Origin: Alphaproteobacteria bacterium
GTDB taxonomy: Bacteria; Pseudomonadota; Alphaproteobacteria; Rhodospirillales; Rhodospirillaceae
Reading direction: 5' to 3'
Length of the DNA stretch: 7,621 nucleotides
Assembly (NCBI GenBank): GCA_003250275.1
Contig: QKGW01000559.1
Span: 1-7,621, forward strand
Shown: positions 1 through 4,882 of the stretch, in pieces
How the letters are laid out: each line of letters begins with the position of its first letter
Position numbering within the stretch: the stretch's first letter is position 1
The notes under the pieces: generated by a model
The model's database searches: none
The model's input: only the letters and a program-made list of their open reading frames with translations
What the model was told of the DNA's origin: nothing
Translations under genes and position numbers: made by a program

Positions 1-216
1 CCGCGCCGCGAGGCGATAGCGGCGCTCCGCGTCGGCGCGTTCGAGGTAGCCGAGGTGTTCGAGGGTGAACACCAGCCGGTAGGCGGAGGAGAGGCTGACG
101 CCGAGCGCGGCGGCGATCTCGGTCTGCGTCCATTCGCGGCGCTGAGGCGTGAACAGTTCGAGGATCGCGAGGCCACGCTGCAACGCCGGGGCGAGGTAAT
201 TGGACGCCTCCGCCAT
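1..216 (-). CDS. IclR-family transcriptional regulator, N-terminal part (gene runs off the left edge)
   Basis: The reverse strand reads 72 codons from ATG at 216 to the window edge without a stop. The protein begins MAEASNYLAPALQRGLAILE and continues with a winged helix-turn-helix: TQTEIAAALGV is followed by the recognition-helix-like SLSSAYRLVFTLEHLGYLER and then the wing residues RRYRLAAR. This order (short lead, 'LxRGLxILE', HTH, 'YRLxxL' opening) is typical of the IclR DNA-binding domain. The C-terminal effector domain lies outside the window, so the ligand cannot be judged. The start codon directly abuts the hutF stop (TAG then ATG), so translational coupling is likely, and the gene probably belongs to the hutG-hutF transcript. 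By position it may control this unit and the divergent transporter. That is inference; hut genes are more often controlled by the GntR-type HutC. Confidence 0.85.
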   Translation of the reverse strand, partial: MAEASNYLAPALQRGLAILELFTPQRREWTQTEIAAALGVSLSSAYRLVFTLEHLGYLERADAERRYRLAAR

Positions 217-1593
217 CTACGCCTCGCTCAGGCGCTTGAGCGCGGCGCGGTAGGCGGCGCGCGCCGCGTCCGCGCGCGGGTGGCGGCCTTCCGTGACCAC
301 CCGGTTGCCGCCGACGAAGACGTCGCGCACCGCGCGGTTGGGGGTGGCGAACACCGCCGCGTCGAGCAGCGCGTCGCCGCTGCGGCCGATCAGCTTGGAA
401 TCGTCGTCGTCGAGGACCACGAGGTCGCAGCGCATCCCCGCCGCGATCGCGCCGCCCGCGACCCCGAGCGCCTGTGCGCCGCCCGCCGCAGCGCGGCGGT
501 AGAGATCGGCGCCGCAGCCGCTGCCGGGCGCACCGAGCACGCCGCGCCGCCGCGTCGTCAGGCGCTGGCCGTATTCGAGCACGCGCAGTTCGTCGAACGG
601 CGAGAGGGTGACGTGGCTGTCGCTGCCGACGCCGAACGCGCCGCCCGCGGCGAGGAACGCCTCCGCCGGGAAGAGGCCGTCGCCGAGGTTGGCCTCGGTG
701 GTCGGGCAAAGGCCCGCGACCGCGCCGGAGGCGGCGATGCCGGCGACCTCGTCGGCGTCGAGGTGGGTGGCGTGAATCAGGCACCAGCGCCGGTCGACCG
801 GGGCGTTGTCGAGCAGCCAGGCGACCGGGCGCCGGCCGCTCCAGGCGAGGCAGGCGTCGACCTCGGCGGTCTGTTCGGCGACGTGGATGTGGATCGGCGC
901 GGACGCGTCGACCGCGTCGAGCGCCGCGACCGCGGTGGAAAGTTCCTTCGGCGTCACCGCGCGGAGCGAATGCAGCGCGAGGCCGACGCGCTGGCCGGGG
1001 GCGCACGCGGCACGCGCGGCGGTGGCGATCTCGAACAGGCCGTCGACGTCGTTGAGGAAGCGCGCCTGCCCCGGCGTCGGCGGTTCGCCGCCGAAGCCGC
1101 CGTGGGCGTAGAGCACCGGCAGGAGGGTGATGCCGAGCCCGGCATCGGCGGCGGCTCCGAGGATGCGCGCCGCCATCTCGCCGCGCGCGGGGTAGGGGCG
1201 GCCGTCGGGGGCGTGGTGGAGGTAGTGGAACTCGGCGATGCCGGTGTAGCCGCCTTCGAGGAGTTCGACGAACAGCATCTCCGCGATCGCGCCGACGTCC
1301 TCGGGGGTGAGGCGGGCGAGGAAGCCGTACATCGTCTCGCGCCAGTTCCAGAAGCTGTCCATCCCGCCGACCGCGCCGGTGCGCTCGGCGAGGCCCGCCA
1401 TCGCGCGCTGGAACGCGTGCGAGTGGAGGTCGGCGACGCCCGGCACCACCGGGCCCGCGAGGCGTAAGGCGTCGGCCGGGCAGGGCGCGCCCGGCGCGAC
1501 CGCGGCGATCGCGCCGTCCGCGCCGACGTCGATGCGGACGTTTTCGGCCCAGCCGTTGGGCAGCAGGGCGAGGGGGGCGAAGAGGAGGGTCAT
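217..1593 (-). CDS. hutF: Formimidoylglutamate deiminase (N-formimino-L-glutamate iminohydrolase)
   Basis: A 458-residue zinc-dependent amidohydrolase, about normal length for HutF. It hydrolyses N-formimino-L-glutamate to N-formyl-L-glutamate and ammonia (EC 3.5.3.13), the first half of the five-step histidine route. Visible features are the metal-binding DLHSH motif (H57, H59), the HutF-typical FQRAMAGL stretch after it, MDSFWNWRETMY near residues 80-92, EFHYLHH, HVAEQ (H237, E240), the IHATHLD motif, and GSDSHVTLSPFDELR with the conserved Asp at 325. The FQRAMAG, HVAEQ and SPFDELR combination separates it from guanine deaminases and other amidohydrolases. The ATG at 1593 overlaps the hutG stop by four bases (ATGA), which supports this start. 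A GGAG lies 12 bases upstream, rather far, so coupling probably matters. The frame stays open far upstream through hutG, but that extension is not this protein. No substitution was seen in the motifs checked. Confidence 0.95.
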   Translation of the reverse strand: MTLLFAPLALLPNGWAENVRIDVGADGAIAAVAPGAPCPADALRLAGPVVPGVADLHSHAFQRAMAGLAERTGAVGGMDSFWNWRETMYGFLARLTPEDVGAIAEMLFVELLEGGYTGIAEFHYLHHAPDGRPYPARGEMAARILGAAADAGLGITLLPVLYAHGGFGGEPPTPGQARFLNDVDGLFEIATAARAACAPGQRVGLALHSLRAVTPKELSTAVAALDAVDASAPIHIHVAEQTAEVDACLAWSGRRPVAWLLDNAPVDRRWCLIHATHLDADEVAGIAASGAVAGLCPTTEANLGDGLFPAEAFLAAGGAFGVGSDSHVTLSPFDELRVLEYGQRLTTRRRGVLGAPGSGCGADLYRRAAAGGAQALGVAGGAIAAGMRCDLVVLDDDDSKLIGRSGDALLDAAVFATPNRAVRDVFVGGNRVVTEGRHPRADAARAAYRAALKRLSEA

Positions 1594-2390
1594 GGCCGGT
1601 TCGCGCTCCAGTCGACGAGCGCCGAAATCAAGCGCACGAGGTGGGGCCGCAGCAGGCCGGCGCGCAGGTCGTTCCACGCGAACGGCGGGGTTTCCTCCAT
1701 GTAGGTGGACTGCGCCATTTCGAGCTGTAGGGCGTGGAGGTTGTCCGCCGGGCGTCCGTAGGTGCGGGTGATGTAGCCGCCGACGAAGCGCCCGTCGGTG
1801 ATGCGGGTGTAGCCGCAGGCGGCGGAGAGCGCGGATTCGGCGGCGGCGACGAGATCCGGCGCGGCGGCCGCGCCGCGGTTGGTGCCGAGATTGAAATCGG
1901 GCAGGCGGCCCTCGAACAGGCGCGGGATGTCGCCGCGAATCGAGTGGGCGTCGAACAGCACCGCGAAGCCGAAGGTCGCGCGGATGCGGTCGAGTTCCTC
2001 CCGGAGCTTGGCGTGGTAGGGCTTCCACCAGGTTTCGACGCGCGCGGCGACCTCGGCGGCGTCGGGCGCCATGCCGTCGCGGTAGACCGGCTCGCCGTCG
2101 AACAGGGTGTCGGGGCAGAGGCCGGTGGTCGCGCCGGCGTAGAGCGGGGTGTCGTCGGGTGCGCGGTTGAGGTCGACGACGAAGCGCGACACCCGCGCGC
2201 GGATCAGCCCGACCGGCATCTCGGCGAGGAAATCGTAGAGCTGCGGCAGGTGCCAGTCGGTGTCGGGCAGGCCGGCGGCGGCGTCGGTGAGGCGCGCGGC
2301 GAAGCCGGGCGGCAGCATGGTGCCGGCGTGGGGGATGCTGACCAGGACCGGGCAACGGGCGGGGCGGAAGTCGTACAACTCGGCGGACAC
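1590..2390 (-). CDS. hutG: N-formylglutamate deformylase (N-formylglutamate amidohydrolase)
   Basis: A 266-residue cytoplasmic enzyme of the N-formylglutamate amidohydrolase family, full length for the family. It cleaves N-formyl-L-glutamate to L-glutamate and formate (EC 3.5.1.68), finishing the pathway that HutF feeds. Family motifs seen are LVSIPHAG (H21), TDWHLPQLYDF near 44-54, VVDLNR (D73, N75, R76), TTGLCPDTLFDGEPVY, LFDAHSIRG (D147, H149) and GGYITRTYGRP. The start is GTG at 2390. It is favoured because CAGGAG (reverse strand, 2404-2399) sits eight bases upstream and no ATG fits better; the predicted protein begins MSAELYDFRPARCPVL, close to the usual family start. It is the first gene of the leftward operon, overlaps hutF by four bases, and lies downstream of a promoter candidate near 2477-2504. 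This is the formate-releasing HutG of the HutF pathway, not the unrelated formimidoylglutamase also called HutG in some bacteria. Confidence 0.95.
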   Translation of the reverse strand: MSAELYDFRPARCPVLVSIPHAGTMLPPGFAARLTDAAAGLPDTDWHLPQLYDFLAEMPVGLIRARVSRFVVDLNRAPDDTPLYAGATTGLCPDTLFDGEPVYRDGMAPDAAEVAARVETWWKPYHAKLREELDRIRATFGFAVLFDAHSIRGDIPRLFEGRLPDFNLGTNRGAAAAPDLVAAAESALSAACGYTRITDGRFVGGYITRTYGRPADNLHALQLEMAQSTYMEETPPFAWNDLRAGLLRPHLVRLISALVDWSANRP

Positions 2391-2410
2391 GCGGCAAACT
2401 CCTGAACGAC

Positions 2411-2426
2411 GCGGGCCTCCGCCCGC
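2411..2426. repeat. Hairpin GCGGGC-CTCC-GCCCGC in the hutG leader
   Basis: A perfect 6-bp stem with a four-base loop, between the hutG promoter candidate and the hutG ribosome-binding site (2404-2399). There is no T-run on either side, so it does not look like an intrinsic terminator. It shares the pattern GGGC-YKCC-GCCC with hairpins at 2558-2571 and 4857-4870. It could tune translation or RNA stability, or be a dispersed short palindromic repeat. Confidence 0.6.
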
Positions 2427-2455
2427 AACGGCGCATTGGAGAATCTTGGCACGCG

Positions 2456-2487
2456 GATTTTGTCAGCGCAACGGAGATTTTATCAGC
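2456..2487. repeat. 12-bp direct repeat with a 20-bp period, candidate operator
   Basis: GATTTTGTCAGC at 2456-2467 recurs as GATTTTATCAGC at 2476-2487, with 11 of 12 identical. Start-to-start spacing is 20 bp, about two helical turns, so both copies would face the same side of the DNA. The right copy overlaps the proposed -10 of the leftward hutG promoter and the left copy lies just downstream of its expected start, a position suited to a repressor. The regulator is unknown; the linked IclR-type protein is one candidate. Confidence 0.45.
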
Positions 2488-2504
2488 AAAAGTTATGCTG
2501 CAAA
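2477..2504 (-). promoter_or_regulatory. Candidate hutG-hutF promoter (sigma70-type, extended -10)
   Basis: Read leftward, TTTGCA (2504-2499) is followed after 16 bases by TAAAAT (2482-2477), a one-mismatch match to TATAAT. A TG precedes it at the extended -10 position (TGATAAAAT). The expected start is near 2470, leaving a leader of about 80 bases before hutG. The -35 match is moderate (4 of 6), so the extended -10 carries most of the support. Confidence 0.45.
2484..2500. promoter_or_regulatory. Dyad CAGCA-N7-TGCTG, candidate operator
   Basis: A perfect 5-bp inverted repeat (2484-2488 and 2496-2500) with a seven-base AT-rich spacer. It lies in the spacer of the leftward promoter and touches the -35 region of the rightward one. 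A dimeric regulator bound here could affect both operons. Evidence is position and symmetry only. Confidence 0.35.
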
Positions 2505-2525
2505 ATGCGCCATACCTGTTATGAT
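2498..2525 (+). promoter_or_regulatory. Candidate promoter of the ABC transporter operon (extended -10)
   Basis: TATGAT at 2520-2525 differs from TATAAT at one base and is preceded by TGT, giving the extended -10 form TGnTATGAT. A weak -35 (CTGCAA, 2498-2503) lies 16 bases upstream and overlaps the -35 of the opposing hutG promoter. The expected start is near 2532, leaving a leader of about 70 bases before the binding protein. Confidence 0.5.
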
Positions 2526-2548
2526 GACCGAAATTGCGGCACTTGGAA

Positions 2549-2571
2549 AGCCCGGCGCGGGCTGCCGCCCG
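2549..2571 (+). repeat. Overlapping alternative hairpins in the transporter leader
   Basis: AGCCCG-GCG-CGGGCT (2549-2563) and CGGGC-TGCC-GCCCG (2558-2571) share the arm at 2558-2562 and so cannot form together. The second contains GGGCTGCCGCCC, a 12-base word repeated exactly at 4858-4869. They lie 31 bases or more before the start codon, upstream of the AAGGA ribosome-binding site (2587-2591). No U-tract follows, so simple attenuation by an intrinsic terminator is unlikely. Confidence 0.5.
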
Positions 2572-2601
2572 AGGTTCCCACCCTATAAGGAATGGTATGC
2601 C

Positions 2602-3384
2602 ATGAAGGGATTTGCGAGGAATTGGTTGGTTGCGGCGATGGCCGCGGTGTTTGCGGCTTCCGCGCCGGTCGGCGCGCAGGCGGCCGACGCGGTGCTCGAC
2701 GGCTTCAAGAAGGGCGAGCCCTTCCGCGTCGGCGTCGACGCGACGTTCGCGCCGTTCGAGTTCGTCAAGGATGGCAAGAAGACCGGTTTCGACATCGAAC
2801 TCGTCGAGGCGATCGCCAAGGAGATCGGCGCGAAGGGCGTCGAGTGGGTCGACATCGACTTCAAGGGTCTGATCCCCGGGATGCTCGCCAACCGCTTCGA
2901 CATGATCTCGTCGGCGATGTACATCACCGACAAGCGCAAGGAAGTGGTCAACTTCTCGCAGCCCTACTATCCGGGCGGCCTGGTGGTGATGGTCAAGGCC
3001 GACAACACCGCGATCAAGAGCCCGAAGGATCTCGACGGCAAGACCGTGGCGGTGCAGATCGGCACCAAGTCGGCGACCTACCTGCCCGCCAACTATCCGA
3101 AGGCGAAGGTGGTCGAGGTCGAGACCAACGCCGAGATGTTCGCCCAGGTCGAGACCGGCCGCACCGACGCCACCGTCACCGGCAAGCCCGCCGCCAAGCT
3201 CTACGCGCAGGGCCACCCGAGCGTGAAGGTGCTCGCCGAGCAGGTCACGGTCGAGGAATACGGCTTCGCGATGCGCAAGGACACCCCCGAGCTTCTCAAG
3301 GCGGTGAACGCCGCGATCGACAAGCTCAAGGCCAACGGCACTTACGACAAGCTCGTCGACAAGTGGTTCGAGGCGAAGAAGTAA
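2602..3384 (+). CDS. ABC transporter periplasmic substrate-binding protein, family 3 (polar amino-acid type)
   Basis: A 260-residue secreted binding protein that should capture a small solute in the periplasm and hand it to the permease encoded next. A signal peptide is clear: MKGFARN, a hydrophobic core at about 8-22, and an AQA cleavage site near residue 27. The mature part has the family opening GVDATFAPFEF (44-54), KTGFDIELVEAIA, SAMYITDKRKEVVNFSQPYY (Arg112 equals the carboxylate-binding Arg of HisJ and GlnH), DLDGKTVAVQIGT, GRTDATVTGKPAA (186-198) and the LVDKWF ending. At the position where HisJ and GlnH have the Asp binding the ligand's alpha-ammonium group there is Gly194, and Tyr107 replaces the usual small hydroxyl residue before IT. 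The exact ligand is therefore uncertain; an N-substituted amino acid is plausible beside hutGF. The ATG at 2602 is the only suitable start; AAGGA lies ten bases upstream. Confidence 0.93.
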   Translation: MKGFARNWLVAAMAAVFAASAPVGAQAADAVLDGFKKGEPFRVGVDATFAPFEFVKDGKKTGFDIELVEAIAKEIGAKGVEWVDIDFKGLIPGMLANRFDMISSAMYITDKRKEVVNFSQPYYPGGLVVMVKADNTAIKSPKDLDGKTVAVQIGTKSATYLPANYPKAKVVEVETNAEMFAQVETGRTDATVTGKPAAKLYAQGHPSVKVLAEQVTVEEYGFAMRKDTPELLKAVNAAIDKLKANGTYDKLVDKWFEAKK

Positions 3385-3409
3385 GCCTCTAGGCGGCGGG
3401 AGACGTGTC

Positions 3410-4075
3410 GTGACGATCGATTTCGGACCGGTTCTGGAGGGCTTTCCGCGCCTCCTCTCGGGCGCGCTGGTGACCGTCGAGGTCACCGTCGCCGCGATGC
3501 TGGTGAGCGCGGTGCTCGGCCTCGCGGTCGGCATCGTCCGGCTCGACCCCCGCCGCCGCGTGCTTTACGGCGCCGCGAGCAGCTACGTCGCGTTCATCCG
3601 CGGCACGCCGCTCCTGGTGCAGCTGTTCATTCTGTTCTTCGGCCTGCCGCAGTTCGGCATCCTTCTGCCCGCGACCGCGTGCGGCATCCTCGGCCTCGGT
3701 ATCTATAGCGGGTCTTACGTCTCCGAGGTGGTGCGCGGTGCGATCCAGTCGATCGACCCGGGCCAGACCGAGGCGGCGCGCAGCCTCGGGATGTCGCGCG
3801 CCCAGGCGATGCGCAAGGTGGTTCTGCCGCAGGCGTTCCGCCGCATGTTGCCGCCCCTGGGCAACGAGGCGATCGCGCTGATCAAGAACTCGGCGCTGGT
3901 TTCGCTTCTGACCATCGACGACGTGATGCGCGAGGGCCAGCGGATCATCTCGACGAGCTTCCGCGCGCTCGAAACCTATCTCGCGGTGGCGCTGATCTAC
4001 TTCGTGCTCACCAATCTCGCGAATCAGTTCCTGCGCTTCCTCGAACGCCGGATGCAGGTGGAGGGCCGGCGATGA
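3410..4075 (+). CDS. ABC transporter permease, polar amino-acid (HisMQ/GlnP) type
   Basis: A 221-residue inner-membrane protein that forms the solute channel. The N-terminal membrane segment lies at about 18-43; further hydrophobic stretches follow around FIRGTPLLVQLFILFFGLPQ, the LPATACGILGLGIYSGSYV region and the C-terminal TYLAVALIYFVLTNLA. The cytoplasmic loop carries the EAA motif that docks onto the ATPase: EAARSLGMS starting at residue 121 and ending in VVLPQA (LP at 139-140). IRGTPLLVQL is typical of the polar amino-acid uptake family. The start is GTG at 3410, with GGGAG (3398-3402) seven bases upstream, 25 bases after the binding-protein stop. It is the only permease here, so the complex would be a homodimer, as in several members of the family. 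Its stop overlaps the ATPase start by four bases (ATGA). Confidence 0.94.
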   Translation: MTIDFGPVLEGFPRLLSGALVTVEVTVAAMLVSAVLGLAVGIVRLDPRRRVLYGAASSYVAFIRGTPLLVQLFILFFGLPQFGILLPATACGILGLGIYSGSYVSEVVRGAIQSIDPGQTEAARSLGMSRAQAMRKVVLPQAFRRMLPPLGNEAIALIKNSALVSLLTIDDVMREGQRIISTSFRALETYLAVALIYFVLTNLANQFLRFLERRMQVEGRR

Positions 4076-4839
4076 TCTCGGTGATCGGGGTGAAGAAGCG
4101 CTTCGGCGGCCACGAGGTGCTCAAGGGTATCGACCTCGAGGTCCGGTCCTCGGAGACGATGGTGGTGATCGGCCCTTCGGGCTCGGGCAAGAGCACGCTG
4201 CTGCGCTGCTGCAACTGCCTCGAAGTGCCCGAGGAGGGCGCGGTCCGGATCGGCGACGTCACCATCGTCGAGGAGGGCGTCACCGTGCCCGAGGCGCAGC
4301 TCAACGCGGTGCGCGCCGAAACCGGCATGGTGTTCCAGTCGTTCAACCTGTTCCCGCACATGACCACGGCGGAAAACGTGATGTGCGCGCCGATGACGGT
4401 GCGCAAGACGCCGAAGGCGGAGGCGCGCGCCCTCGCCCTCGAACTCCTCGCCAAGGTCGGCCTCGCCGACAAGGCCGACGTCTACCCCTCGACCCTCTCG
4501 GGCGGGCAGAAGCAGCGCGCTGCGATCGCCCGCGCGCTCGCGATGCGCCCCAAGGTGATGCTCTTCGACGAGCCGACCTCGGCGCTCGACCCCGAACTCG
4601 TCGGCGAGGTGCTGCAGGTGATGAAGGCGCTCGCCGCCGAGGGGATGACGATGATGGTGGTGACCCACGAGATGGGCTTCGCCCGCGAGGTCGCCGACAC
4701 CGTGGTGGTGATGGCCGACGGGCGCATCGTCGAGCAGGGGCCGCCTGCGCGGATCTTCACCGACCCGCAGGAGGAGCGCACCCGCGCCTTCCTCCGCGCG
4801 CTCGTCGACGGCCACCTCGCACAGCCCGCCGCAACCTGA
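4072..4839 (+). CDS. ABC transporter ATP-binding protein, polar amino-acid (HisP/GlnQ) type
   Basis: A 255-residue ATPase that powers the importer, bound to the inner face of the membrane. All nucleotide-binding elements are intact and in order: Walker A GPSGSGKST (34-42), Q-loop Q89 in VFQSFNLFPHMT, signature LSGGQKQR (142-149), Walker B VMLFDEPTSALD (162-173, catalytic E167) and the switch His199 in VVTHE. The tail, with GRIVEQGPPARIF and FLRAL, is typical of HisP/GlnQ relatives, and the length is normal. It is translated from an ATG overlapping the permease stop, so expression is coupled. A small oddity is RCCNCLE (45-51) just after Walker A, with three cysteines where one is usual. Substrate specificity cannot be read from this subunit. 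No clear terminator follows; the next gene starts 43 bases downstream. Confidence 0.96.
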   Translation: MISVIGVKKRFGGHEVLKGIDLEVRSSETMVVIGPSGSGKSTLLRCCNCLEVPEEGAVRIGDVTIVEEGVTVPEAQLNAVRAETGMVFQSFNLFPHMTTAENVMCAPMTVRKTPKAEARALALELLAKVGLADKADVYPSTLSGGQKQRAAIARALAMRPKVMLFDEPTSALDPELVGEVLQVMKALAAEGMTMMVVTHEMGFAREVADTVVVMADGRIVEQGPPARIFTDPQEERTRAFLRALVDGHLAQPAAT

Positions 4840-4856
4840 GTTTTTCTGGACATCGC

Positions 4857-4881
4857 GGGGCTGCCGCCCCACTCTGCGGCA
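4857..4881 (+). repeat. Overlapping alternative hairpins just before the helicase start
   Basis: GGGGC-TGCC-GCCCC (4857-4870) and TGCCGC-N8-GCGGCA (4862-4881) share the bases 4862-4870 and exclude each other. The second stem ends one base before the helicase ATG (4883), where a ribosome-binding site would be expected and none is obvious. The only T-run (4841-4845) is upstream, so this is not an intrinsic terminator for the transporter operon. GGGCTGCCGCCC here repeats the word at 2559-2570. Confidence 0.45.
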
Positions 4882-4882
4882 C

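Larger units (their letters stand above)
2391..2601. promoter_or_regulatory. Divergent control region between hutGF and the ABC transporter operon
   Basis: This 211-base gap separates two operons transcribed away from each other. Its centre (about 2457-2535) is clearly richer in A and T than the surrounding genes. It holds two promoter candidates with overlapping -35 regions, a direct repeat, a dyad, and one GC-rich hairpin in each leader; these are listed separately. I see no open frame with convincing coding character and no recognisable riboswitch. Confidence 0.8.

Noticed and set aside
55..1467. A 470-codon plus-strand open frame opposite hutF
   Set aside because: Its translation is dominated by Arg, Ala, Gly, Glu and Val with no family motif, while hutF on the other strand has full catalytic motifs. 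It is a high-GC antisense shadow.
2446..2463. Possible sigma54 promoter: TTGGCACG at 2446-2453 matches a -24 element
   Set aside because: The -12 element expected at 2458-2461 is TTTT instead of TTGC, so the essential GC is missing. The extended -10 candidates are better supported.
1594..3534. In-frame upstream extension of hutF running through hutG and antisense to the binding protein
   Set aside because: The extension is only the absence of stops in GC-rich DNA. The ATG at 1593 with its ATGA overlap matches the normal HutF start.
2602..4839. Transporter as the glycine-betaine-type hut system (HutXWV) known from rhizobia
   Set aside because: The binding protein and permease have polar amino-acid (family 3, HisMQ-type) features, so this is a different importer family.
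4841..4870. Intrinsic terminator after the transporter operon
   Set aside because: The T-run is before the hairpin, not after it, and the stem is only 5 bp, so it does not fit a rightward terminator.
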